NCBI GenBank assembly: GCA_027943245.1 | Contig: JANDJZ010000784.1 | Location: 1-21,784, forward strand | Direction of reading: 5' to 3' | DNA length: 21,784 nucleotides | Source of the DNA: Acanthamoeba sp. SK_2022b | Lineage: Eukaryota; Discosea; Longamoebia; Acanthamoebidae | Part shown: positions 14,877-21,784 of the stretch, in pieces | Layout of the letters: each line of letters starts with the position of its first letter | Position numbering within the stretch: position 1 is the first letter of the stretch | Translations under genes and position numbers: made by a program | The notes under the pieces: model-generated | What the model was told of the DNA's origin: nothing | Database searches by the model: none | The model's input: only the letters and a program-made list of their open reading frames with translations

Positions 14877-16544
14877 TCAGGCGGCGTAGCGCTCTGCCTG
14901 CTCGACGCGGATGCGCTTCTTGTCGATCTTGCCGACGCTGGTCTTGGGGATGGTCTCGACGAACAGGATCTGATCCGGCAACTGCCACTTTGCGAAGGCG
15001 CTGGTCAGGTGTTCCTGCAATTGCTCCTGGGTCGCCTGCTGGCCGGGCCTCAGCACCACCAGGGCCAGCGGCCGCTCCTGCCACTTCGGATGCGGAACCC
15101 CGACCACCGCGGCGTCGCGCACGGCCGGGTGGCCCATGAGCAGGTTTTCCATGTCGATGGAAGAGATCCATTCGCCACCGCTCTTGATCACGTCCTTGAT
15201 GCGGTCGGTAACCTTGAGGTAGCCGTTCTCGTCCACCGTGCCGACATCGCCCGAGCGCCACCAGCCGCCCTCCAGGAAGCGATCGCCCGAATCGGGCATG
15301 TCGTGGTAACTGGTCGTGATCCAGGGGCCGCGCAGGCAAATCTCGCCGGCCGACTGGCCGTCGTGCGGCAGATCCTGGTCGTTGGCATCGAGGATGCGGA
15401 TGTCCACGCCGGTCAGGACCAGGCCCTGCTTGCGCTTGAGATTCCACCGCTCGTCCTGAGTCAAGCGCTTCCTCAACGTGGGCTTGAGGCGGTTGACGGT
15501 CACCAGCGTCGTGGCTTCGGTGGCGCCGTAGCCGTGCACCACCTCGGCACCCGTGAGTTCGTGGAAGCCGATCATCATCGACAGCGGCGGCTCGCTCGCG
15601 CCGGACAGCATGCGCATGCGGCTGAAGTCCGGCTTGACCGGCAGCGTCTCGATGTACTGCAGCATCGGTTGGAAGATGGCCGGTGCGCCGTTGGTGATGG
15701 TCACGCCCTCGGCAATCATGGTGTCGACCAGCGGCTTGGTGTCCTCGGCAGCGTAGCGTCCCGGCAGCACGATCTTGTCGGCCAGCAGCGTGGCGGCCTG
15801 TGGTAAGCCCCAGCACTGCCCGTGGAACATGGGCGTGATGAGCATGACGCAGTCGTCCAGCGTCATGCCCATGTTGGTGGCCATGCCCGTGGAGTGCAGG
15901 TAGATGCCGCGGTGCGAGTAGTACACGCCCTTGGGTTTGCCCGTGGTGCCGGTGGTGTAGCAGGCGCTGTAAGCCGAGGTTTCGTCGATCTCGGGCCAGT
16001 CGATCTTGGCATCAGCAGCGGCCAGCAGGTCTTCGTAGTGCAGCAGCGGTTTCAGCGTGGTCTTGATCTGGTCCAGCGGCTTGTCGGTCATCACGATCCA
16101 GCCCTTGATCTGGGGCGAGTTCGCTGCGACGGATTCGGCGATCGGCAGCAAGGACTCGTCCACGCAAACGTAAGACACCTTGCTGTGGCCGACCACGTAG
16201 CCCAGGTCCTCGGCGCCCAGGCGCAGATTCATCTGCAGCATGACCGCGCCCAGGCCGGGGATGGACCAGTACAGCTCGAAGTGGCGCCGGCTGTTCCAGT
16301 CCAGCACACCGACGCGGTCGCCCGGCTCGACACCGAGCGCGCGCAGCGCATTGGCGCTGCGGCAGACGCGCGCGTAGCAGTCGGCATAGGTGTAGCGATC
16401 CCAGCCGCCATCGGGTGTGCGGTAGACGATCTCCTGGTCCCCGTGGGTGCGCGCGGCGTGCCGGATCAGCGTCGTGGTGTTGAGCTGGCGTTCGTTGCCC
16501 GTGGTGGACGGGCAGCCGCGGATGGGCTGGGTGGTGCTGGTCAT
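14877..16544 (-). CDS. Acyl-CoA synthetase (AMP-forming, AlkK / medium-long-chain type)
   Basis: The 555-aa adenylate-forming ligase activates a carboxylic acid to its CoA thioester using ATP. Motifs in order: the phosphate-binding loop YTTGTTGKPKG (196-206), GYGATEATT (338-346), GWWRSGDVG (427-435), the hinge DRIKDVIKSGGEWIS (447-461), and the catalytic lysine K539 in KTSVGKIDKK. The protein resembles AlkK-type synthetases for medium and long-chain acids. The start at 16544 has AGGAGA about 8 nt upstream, and this site overlaps the stop codon of the preceding gene. It is the entry point of the pathway after import. Substrate length or branching cannot be read from the sequence. Confidence 0.93.
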   Translation of the reverse strand: MTSTTQPIRGCPSTTGNERQLNTTTLIRHAARTHGDQEIVYRTPDGGWDRYTYADCYARVCRSANALRALGVEPGDRVGVLDWNSRRHFELYWSIPGLGAVMLQMNLRLGAEDLGYVVGHSKVSYVCVDESLLPIAESVAANSPQIKGWIVMTDKPLDQIKTTLKPLLHYEDLLAAADAKIDWPEIDETSAYSACYTTGTTGKPKGVYYSHRGIYLHSTGMATNMGMTLDDCVMLITPMFHGQCWGLPQAATLLADKIVLPGRYAAEDTKPLVDTMIAEGVTITNGAPAIFQPMLQYIETLPVKPDFSRMRMLSGASEPPLSMMIGFHELTGAEVVHGYGATEATTLVTVNRLKPTLRKRLTQDERWNLKRKQGLVLTGVDIRILDANDQDLPHDGQSAGEICLRGPWITTSYHDMPDSGDRFLEGGWWRSGDVGTVDENGYLKVTDRIKDVIKSGGEWISSIDMENLLMGHPAVRDAAVVGVPHPKWQERPLALVVLRPGQQATQEQLQEHLTSAFAKWQLPDQILFVETIPKTSVGKIDKKRIRVEQAERYAA

Positions 16545-16555
16545 TTTCTGGTCTC

Positions 16556-17623
16556 CTAAGTAATTGCGTTGAGTGCCTGGAACCGTGGGGCCGGGGCCGC
16601 CTCGATGGCGCCGGAGGGGGTGGTCTGGTAGATACCCCGTGCCGCGTTGTGCGGATGCCGCGCCGCCTCGGCCAGGCTGAGCACGGGCGCGAAGCAGGCG
16701 TCGCTGCCTTCGAGCAACGCGCACCAGTGCGCCCTGGGTTGGCTGCGGATGAGGGCCGCAATGCGCTCCTTCAGCGCTGGCCACGTCGTCGTGTCGTACT
16801 GGTCGGCAGGGTTCACGTCCGTCAGGCCCAGCTTCGACAGCAGCAGTGCGTGGAACGCGGGCTCCACCACCGCGAGGCTGATGAAGCCGCCGTCGGCACA
16901 GGCGTACACGTCATAGAACGGCGAATCGTGAAACGGGCTCGGCTTCGTGCCGTCGATCTGCCCATTGGCGCGAATCCAATGCACCAGCGTGCCCATCATG
17001 GCCACGATGTCGATGATGGCGGCATCCACGACCCGGCCGCGGCCACTGCCCCTACCGTTACCGCGCGCATCGACCAGCGCGCAGGCGACACCGAAGGCCA
17101 TGCCCAGCGCCCCGGCCGCGTCCCCGAGCACCGAGGGCGGCACGATGGGCATCTGCCCCTTGCGGGCCGACAGCGACAGCAGGCCCGTCAGCGCCACGTA
17201 GTTCAGGTCGTGGCCAGCGGCCCGGGAGAGCGGGCCGTCCTGGCCCCAGCCCGTCATCCGGCCATAGACCAGCTTGGGGTTGCGCGCCGCGCATTCGGCG
17301 GGGCCGAACCCCAGCCGTTCCATCACGCCGGGGCGAAAGCCTTCGATCAGAACGTCGGACTGGCCGATCAGATCCAGGGCGCGCGCCTTGCCGCCGGGCG
17401 ACTTCAGGTCGGTGATCTCGACCGTCTTGCCCCGGTGCAGCGGGTTGGCCGCCGCCCCGCCCAGCGGCTGCGCCCCGGCGGCCTGCTCGGCCCGTGTCAG
17501 CGCAATCACCTCGGCACCCATGTCGGCCAGCATCATGGCGGCCAGCGGGCCCGGCCCGATCCCTTCGAACTCCACCACACGGACGCCGTGCAGTGGCTTT
17601 TGCAGCATGTGCGAGGCGTTCAC
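16556..17623 (-). CDS. Alpha-methylacyl-CoA racemase (CaiB/BaiF family)
   Basis: The protein is a family III CoA-transferase homologue, but its active site is that of alpha-methylacyl-CoA racemase (AMACR/MCR). It has GRMTGWGQDGPLSRAAGHDLNY with H138, D168 in VLGDAAGALG 30 residues on, and E254 in LAVVEPAF; these match H126, D156 and E241 of Mycobacterium tuberculosis MCR in context and spacing. CoA-transferases keep an Asp but lack this H-D-E set. The enzyme equilibrates (R)- and (S)-2-methylacyl-CoA so that an S-specific dehydrogenase can proceed. I chose the GTG at 17623, which overlaps the upstream stop (GTGA) and has GAGG 5 nt before it, giving 355 aa; the ATG at 17608 (350 aa) lacks a site. 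Confidence 0.85.
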   Translation of the reverse strand: MNASHMLQKPLHGVRVVEFEGIGPGPLAAMMLADMGAEVIALTRAEQAAGAQPLGGAAANPLHRGKTVEITDLKSPGGKARALDLIGQSDVLIEGFRPGVMERLGFGPAECAARNPKLVYGRMTGWGQDGPLSRAAGHDLNYVALTGLLSLSARKGQMPIVPPSVLGDAAGALGMAFGVACALVDARGNGRGSGRGRVVDAAIIDIVAMMGTLVHWIRANGQIDGTKPSPFHDSPFYDVYACADGGFISLAVVEPAFHALLLSKLGLTDVNPADQYDTTTWPALKERIAALIRSQPRAHWCALLEGSDACFAPVLSLAEAARHPHNAARGIYQTTPSGAIEAAPAPRFQALNAIT

Positions 17624-18765
17624 AGCTTCCTCGCAATCAGTTCTTTCATGACCTCGTTCGCGCCGCCGTAGATCTTCTGCACGCGCGAGGTGGTGTACAT
17701 GCGCGCGATCGGGTATTCGTACATGTAGCCGTAGCCGCCGAACATCTGCAGGCACTCGTCCACCACGCGGCACTGCTGCTCGCTGCACCACCACTTGGCC
17801 ATGTACGCGGCTTCGGCGTCGAGCTTTCCGTCCAGCAGCCGCTGGATGCAGTCGTTGACGAAGGTGCGCACCACGTGAGCGGTGGTGGCGATCTCGGCCA
17901 GCTTGTGGCGCGTGGTCTGCATCTCGAACAGCGGTGCGCCGAAAATCTTGCGCTCCTTCGTGTATTCGACGGTGAGTTCCAGGGCCCGGTCGATGATGGC
18001 CGCCGCAGGCACGGCGATGGTCATGCGTTCGTAGGGCAACTGGCCCATCAACTGCTTGAAACCAAGCCCTTCGACGCCCCCCAGGACTTGATCGACCGGC
18101 ACGCGCACCCCGTCGAAGAAGAGTTCGGCGGTGTCCGACGCATGCAGGCCGATCTTGTCGAGCAGGCGGCCCACGCGGAACCCTGGCAGGTTCTCGGTCT
18201 CCACCACGATCAGCGAAAGGCCTCGGCTGCCCGCCTCGCCGGTGCGTGCGACCACAATCAGCAGATTGCAGGTGTAGCCGTTGGTGATGAAGGTCTTGGC
18301 ACCGTCGATCACGTAGTGGTCGCCATCACGGCGCGCGCGGGTGGCGATGGCCTTGAGGTCCGTCCCGCAGCCGGGTTCGGTCATCGCAATGCCGAGCAGC
18401 ATCTCGCCGCTGCTCAGCTTGGGCAGCCAGCGCTGCTTCTGCTCCTCGGTGCCGTAGTCCATGATGTAGTGCGCAGCGATGCTGTTCACCTGGACGTTGT
18501 TGGGCATTTCCGCTCTGGTCAACTCATCCTGTACCACCAGCTGGTAGGCAATGCTGGCCCCGGTGCCGCCGTAGGCTTCGGGCATTTCGGGCAGCATGAA
18601 CCCCATCTCGCCGAAGGGCCGCCAGGTCTCGCGCGGGACGTAGCCCTGTTCGCGCCAAGCGGGCAGGTGCGGAGCCATCTCGGCGGCGATGTAGCGGCGC
18701 ACCTGGTCGCGAAAGGTCTCGATGTCGCTGTCCATCCAGGGTTGACGGTGCAATTGCGGCAGCAT
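17620..18765 (-). CDS. Acyl-CoA dehydrogenase
   Basis: The 381-aa flavoprotein makes the 2,3-double bond in acyl-CoA. It has the FAD signature MTEPGCGTDL (128-137), GAKTFITNG (155-163), the late QMFGGYGYMYEYPIARMYT block and C-terminal IYGGANEVMKELIARKL. The medium-chain position of the catalytic base (E in YEGT near the C-terminus) is glycine here, while E246 in LPYERM sits where long-chain and isovaleryl-CoA dehydrogenases keep theirs. That class includes enzymes for branched and bulky acyl-CoAs. It is the first gene of the catabolic operon, with GAGGAG 7 nt before the ATG and a direct repeat immediately upstream. Its stop overlaps the racemase start. Confidence 0.93.
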   Translation of the reverse strand: MLPQLHRQPWMDSDIETFRDQVRRYIAAEMAPHLPAWREQGYVPRETWRPFGEMGFMLPEMPEAYGGTGASIAYQLVVQDELTRAEMPNNVQVNSIAAHYIMDYGTEEQKQRWLPKLSSGEMLLGIAMTEPGCGTDLKAIATRARRDGDHYVIDGAKTFITNGYTCNLLIVVARTGEAGSRGLSLIVVETENLPGFRVGRLLDKIGLHASDTAELFFDGVRVPVDQVLGGVEGLGFKQLMGQLPYERMTIAVPAAAIIDRALELTVEYTKERKIFGAPLFEMQTTRHKLAEIATTAHVVRTFVNDCIQRLLDGKLDAEAAYMAKWWCSEQQCRVVDECLQMFGGYGYMYEYPIARMYTTSRVQKIYGGANEVMKELIARKL

Positions 18766-18912
18766 GGGAGCGCTCCTCAGAAGGTTTGTACGATGAAGGT
18801 TTGAAAACTTGGCCAGCGATGCGGCCCCGGGTCATGCCCGCATACCCACAACGGGGCGGGCGAAGCGTCGAATCTCTGCGTTCTCAGTCTGTCCAGGGCA
18901 TATGGTCGGCAT
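18766..18912 (-). promoter_or_regulatory. Likely control region of the catabolic operon
   Basis: This 147-bp gap separates the AraC-type gene from the first operon gene, both reading leftwards. No protein is encoded. It contains two copies of AAGGTTTG (18781-18788 and 18796-18803, 15 bp apart) close to the acyl-CoA dehydrogenase start. I see no clear sigma-70 pair and no hairpin with T-run, so read-through from the AraC gene is also possible. Confidence 0.5.
18781..18803. repeat. Tandem direct repeat AAGGTTTG x2, possible operator
   Basis: AAGGTTTG at 18781-18788 and again at 18796-18803, 15 bp start to start. On the operon strand the order is CAAACCTT, seven bases, CAAACCTT, then the ribosome binding site. 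Same-orientation half-sites are typical of AraC-family targets, although they are usually upstream of -35 rather than in the leader. Confidence 0.45.
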
Positions 18913-19962
18913 TCAGCCCGTGCGCGTCTTGCCCGCCAGTGCATGGCAAGTTGACTTTGCGTGTGCAAGGGAAAGCCCGGCTGACTCGACCGGGCCGATG
19001 GCGGAGCCGTGAGCAGTCATGCCGCGTGCATCGCTGGGCGACACTCCAAAGCGTTGTTTGAATGCGCGGCAGAAATGGCTGGTGGAGTTGAAGCCCCAGT
19101 GAAAGGCGATCGCCGAGACCTGCAGATGCCGGCAGACCGGGTCAACGAGTGTCCGCCAGCACGCTTGCAATCGGCTTTCCAGGATGTGGCCGACCACCGT
19201 GGTATCGCCCTGCGCAAACAGCGCATGAAGGTAACGCAGTGAAATACCGTGCGCCGCGGCGATGCGTGCCGGACTCAGGTCATCCTCTTGAAAATGCTGG
19301 GCGATGTAGGCAAGTACTCGTTCGCGCAACGCGGCCATGGCCGTGAATCGAGTGGCGCTCTCCGGCTCTGGCAGCGCAATGTCCAGAAGCCCGATCACCG
19401 TGCGGCAAAGGGCGACGTGGGCGGAGGGCGGCACGGCGCCGATCTCCTTTGCCAACCCCATCAGGTGTTGGCTGAGCAGTGAGCCCACGCCTGTGTGACT
19501 GTCAATGCGGCAGGCTGCGGGCGGCTGCTTGCGGCCCGGTAGATGCTCGCGCATGAGCTGCCAGGGAATCATCAACGACACGCTGTGGGTTCGTTCCAGC
19601 ACCTCATAGTCTTGCCGCTGATCGGTACGCCAGAGGAACATGTCGCCCTCGCAGATTGGCGTGTCCCACTGCTGCAACTGTACTCGGCCGCTCAGGTTCA
19701 GCTGCAGCCCCAGGCAGAACTCATCGTCGAATGACGAATGTCCAGGAGGAGACTGCTCGACGCAAGCACCGGTCACGGTGCATACCAAGGAGGCTCCGGC
19801 GAGTTCGTGTCGCCGCAACTTCGCCTGGAATGCAGCAGGCTTCGCCGGGGAGGAAAGACTCCAGCGCTGGAAGGAGTCCTTGAGGATCGCTTCCGTCGCA
19901 TCTATCCTGCCCTCGATGGGCGCATGGTCGATGGACCATTCCATGGGTGACTGTTGCAGCAC
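18913..19962 (-). CDS. AraC-family transcriptional activator (FeaR-like, AraC_binding_2 type)
   Basis: The 349-aa regulator has an N-terminal sensing domain resembling the AraC_binding_2 / FeaR type (for example DDEFCLGLQLNLSGRVQLQQ around residue 75-95 and GDMFLWRTDQ) and a C-terminal AraC double HTH ending in HWGFNSTSHFCRAFKQRFGVSPSDARG. I chose the GTG at 19962, which has AGGAGA 6 nt upstream; the ATG at 19944 lies 24 nt from that site and would give 343 aa. It lies directly upstream of the catabolic operon in the same direction and is divergent from the SDR gene at 20228, so it could act on either promoter. Most such proteins activate catabolic genes on binding a pathway compound; the inducer is unknown. 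Confidence 0.88.
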   Translation of the reverse strand: MLQQSPMEWSIDHAPIEGRIDATEAILKDSFQRWSLSSPAKPAAFQAKLRRHELAGASLVCTVTGACVEQSPPGHSSFDDEFCLGLQLNLSGRVQLQQWDTPICEGDMFLWRTDQRQDYEVLERTHSVSLMIPWQLMREHLPGRKQPPAACRIDSHTGVGSLLSQHLMGLAKEIGAVPPSAHVALCRTVIGLLDIALPEPESATRFTAMAALRERVLAYIAQHFQEDDLSPARIAAAHGISLRYLHALFAQGDTTVVGHILESRLQACWRTLVDPVCRHLQVSAIAFHWGFNSTSHFCRAFKQRFGVSPSDARGMTAHGSAIGPVESAGLSLAHAKSTCHALAGKTRTG

Positions 19963-20227
19963 TTGTCGTCTCCTGAATCTGCCCCCAGACGCCGCAGCCC
20001 ATCGGGACCGGAGCGTCGACACCGTGGCGTGCTTTCGTGCGGCGCTCAGGGTACCCAAGGCATACAGGCAATCGTAGGCAGCGGTGCTTGGCGCGGCAAT
20101 GACGGATGGTCTCGATCAACTGACAAGGCACCTCTTTCGACGGATGGGGGAGCGAGGCAACCCCGCAGCCGAGCGGCCCTGCGCTAACCTCCCGGCATCG
20201 ACGGCGAACTGAAGATGCAAGGAGACG
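19963..20227. promoter_or_regulatory. Divergent intergenic region between AraC gene and SDR gene
   Basis: The 265 bp hold the start signals of both divergent genes: AGGAGA for the AraC gene (19969-19974 on the - strand) and AAGGAG (20219-20224) for the SDR gene. The AraC reading frame stays open to 20058 but without family-like sequence. I see no clear palindrome or -35/-10 pair, so promoter positions are not assigned. Confidence 0.5.
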
Positions 20228-21001
20228 ATGATGGATCTGGGTGCAATGCTGGCAGGCAAGCGGGTGCTGGTCACGGGGGCCTCGTCGGGCCTGGGCGAGA
20301 ACTTCGCTCGGCTGGCTGCTGGTTGCAAGGCCAAGGTAGTGATTGGGGCGCGGCGCAAGGCGCGGCTCGACAAACTCGCCCAGGAACTCGAAAAGCTCGG
20401 TTCGCCTCAGGTCACGGTGCTGGAAATGGATGTGGCTTCCGAGCAGTCCATCGACGACGCCTTCGCCGAGATAGACGCCTCGGGCACCATCCTCGACGTG
20501 GTGGTTAACAACGCCGGGGCTTCCAACGACGCCTTGTCGCTCACGCTGCCTGCGTCCGACTTCGACTCGCTGATGGAGACCAACGTGCGCGGCGTGTGGC
20601 TGGTGGCCGCGCGTGCCGCGCAGCGCTGGGTGGATGCGGGGCGGGGAGGCTCAGTCATCAACATCGCATCGATCCTGGGCGAACGCGTGATGCCGGGCGC
20701 CATGCTGTATGCCACGTCCAAGGCTGCAGTCGTGCACATGACCAAGAGCCTGGCGCTCGAATGGGCGCGCCACGGCATTCGCGTCAATGCCATCGAGCCG
20801 GGCTACATCGACACCGAGATGACCGATGCCATGTGGGATACCGACCATGGCAAGGCGCTTATCAAGCGCATCCCGATGCGCCGCCTGGGTAAGCCGGAGG
20901 AGCTCAACGGTCTGTTCCTGCTGTTCGCGACCGAGGCCGGGTCGTGGATGACCGGCGCCTGCGTGCCAGTGGATGGCGGGCATCTGTGCTCGTCGCTTTG
21001 A
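20228..21001 (+). CDS. Short-chain dehydrogenase/reductase (SDR)
   Basis: The 257-aa classical SDR has the TGASSGLG motif (residues 16-23), R42-R43 after the second strand, which favours NADP(H), NNAG at 94-97, and catalytic N119, S148, Y161 and K165 (YATSK). Its C-terminus (VPVDGGHLCSS) is typical. It differs in cofactor preference from the operon's HSD10-like enzyme. It is divergent from the AraC gene and separate from the long operon, so it may catalyse an upstream alcohol/ketone step that produces the acid, or be a FabG-like reductase. AAGGAG lies 3 nt before the ATG at 20228 and 6 nt before the ATG at 20231, which is the likelier start. Confidence 0.85.
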   Translation: MMDLGAMLAGKRVLVTGASSGLGENFARLAAGCKAKVVIGARRKARLDKLAQELEKLGSPQVTVLEMDVASEQSIDDAFAEIDASGTILDVVVNNAGASNDALSLTLPASDFDSLMETNVRGVWLVAARAAQRWVDAGRGGSVINIASILGERVMPGAMLYATSKAAVVHMTKSLALEWARHGIRVNAIEPGYIDTEMTDAMWDTDHGKALIKRIPMRRLGKPEELNGLFLLFATEAGSWMTGACVPVDGGHLCSSL

Positions 21002-21023
21002 GTGCGACCGCGTCGAAGCAGCG

Positions 21024-21784
21024 CTACGTTTTTTGGGTGCGCGAACGATAGACGCCTGGCGTGCTGCCGGTCCATGACTTGAAGGCCCGCTGGAAGGCGG
21101 TGCCGTCGGCGAACCCCAACTCGGCGGCGATGGCGCTCAGCGCGGCATCGGTGCTGGTCAACCGAACGATCGCCATGTCGCGCCGTAACTCGTCCTTCAG
21201 CACCTGAAAGGACTTGCCCTCCACGGCCAGATGCCGCTGCAGTGCGCTGACCGACATGTGCAAGCGCTGCGCGGCGACAGTCAGATCGGGCCACTCCGGG
21301 CACGCTTGCTGCAATAGCGCGCGCACCCGCGCGCTGGCTGTCCGCTCGATTAGACGCGGGCCGATCAGGTTGCCCGGTGTGGCACGCAAAAAGGTCTGGA
21401 GCGCGGCGGTGTCACGGCGCATCGGCTGCGTGAATGCGGATGCCTCGAACCAGACCGCCGACCGCGCCTGCCCGAACCGCAACGTGCCCGAGAAGATTTG
21501 GGCATAGTCTGCGGCACGCGGCGGTGGCTCGAAGGCAAAATCGAGCCCTCTGGGCACCAGTCGGCCGCCGTGCAGCCATACCAGCAGACGCCAGAAAACG
21601 CGCAACAGCAGCCCGTGCAGGAAGTCTGAATGTTTGCCCAGGGCGTGGCGCACGTCCAGAGCAGCACCCTTGAGCAAGCCATCAGAGACGGGCACAAGCG
21701 CCACGTCGTCCTGCAGCAGGGCGAAGGATGCACTCACGCGCTGCAAGGCGGCTGCCAGCGTCTTGGCCCCGAGCGTAGAGCGAG
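21024..21784 (-). CDS. AraC-family transcriptional regulator (arabinose-binding-like N-terminal domain), partial
   Basis: The frame is open from the TAG at 21024-21026 to the window edge, so the 5' end is missing; a TTG at 21746 is not a credible start because family-like sequence (LGAKTLAAALQRV) continues upstream. The visible 252 residues include the end of a ligand-binding domain of the Arabinose_bd type (the ALQRVSASFALLQDDVALV pattern) and a C-terminal AraC HTH with RLHMSVSALQRHL and IAAELGFADGTAFQRAFKSWTGSTPGVYR. It converges on the SDR gene with a 22-bp gap. It may control genes beyond the window or the SDR gene. Confidence 0.87.
   Translation of the reverse strand, partial: RSTLGAKTLAAALQRVSASFALLQDDVALVPVSDGLLKGAALDVRHALGKHSDFLHGLLLRVFWRLLVWLHGGRLVPRGLDFAFEPPPRAADYAQIFSGTLRFGQARSAVWFEASAFTQPMRRDTAALQTFLRATPGNLIGPRLIERTASARVRALLQQACPEWPDLTVAAQRLHMSVSALQRHLAVEGKSFQVLKDELRRDMAIVRLTSTDAALSAIAAELGFADGTAFQRAFKSWTGSTPGVYRSRTQKT

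Noticed and set aside
14833..15816. Thiolase frame open upstream, suggesting a 721-aa fusion
   Set aside because: The extension overlaps the ligase in another frame, and the thiolase has its own ATG with AGGAGA upstream.
16545..16784. Upstream extension of the ligase frame (635 aa)
   Set aside because: It overlaps the racemase C-terminus in another frame and is not ligase-like; the start at 16544 has a ribosome binding site.
21027..21034. T-run between the convergent SDR and AraC genes as a terminator
   Set aside because: It encodes the last residues of the AraC protein, and I found no stable stem just before it.
1..21784. tRNA, rRNA, CRISPR arrays, riboswitches, toxin-antitoxin or phage genes
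   Set aside because: No cloverleaf, regularly spaced repeat array, conserved RNA motif or matching protein was seen. The iterons at 849-912 are too few and too short-spaced for a CRISPR array.

Overview
The window has two parts. Positions 1 to about 5565 are a stretch of integrative and conjugative element (ICE) backbone on the + strand. Positions about 5600 to 21784 are a catabolic cargo island, mostly on the - strand. Gene content and order (RepA-like initiator, ParA, small RHH protein, DUF2840 protein, TraF-type S26 peptidase, VirD2-like relaxase with a DUF3363 region) match what I know of the Tn4371 family of ICEs in beta- and gammaproteobacteria. High GC, dense packing and ATGA overlaps fit a Burkholderiales-type or similar proteobacterial host. 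The host itself cannot be fixed from this sequence.

Backbone: repA (cut by the window start) is followed by three near-identical 17-bp iterons and an AT-rich tract, which look like a replication origin. Then come parA, a small RHH gene, the DUF2840 gene and traF, each start overlapping the previous stop. After traF lie about 480 bp with no convincing gene but three strong hairpins just before the relaxase, a good candidate oriT. In this ICE family traG is expected right after the relaxase; here the cargo begins instead.

Cargo: thirteen - strand genes run from 18765 down to 5558 with short gaps or overlaps and look like one long operon. In transcription order they encode an acyl-CoA dehydrogenase, an alpha-methylacyl-CoA racemase (CaiB family), an acyl-CoA synthetase, a thiolase, an enoyl-CoA hydratase, an HSD10-type 3-hydroxyacyl-CoA dehydrogenase, a YfcG-like glutathione transferase, a kappa/HCCA-isomerase-type DsbA-fold protein, a five-gene Liv-type ABC importer (binding protein, two ATPases, two permeases) and an SCP2-type thiolase broken right after its catalytic cysteine at the ICE junction. 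Together they make a complete import, CoA activation, stereo-inversion and beta-oxidation route. The racemase points to a 2-methyl-branched acid (isoprenoid, steroid side-chain or 2-arylpropionate type); the exact substrate is not readable from the sequence.

Regulation: an AraC-family gene (18913-19962) sits upstream of the operon in the same direction, with a direct repeat in the 147-bp gap before the acyl-CoA dehydrogenase. It is divergent from a second SDR gene (20228-21001), which converges on another AraC-family gene running off the right edge. No tRNA, rRNA, CRISPR array or intact insertion sequence was seen.
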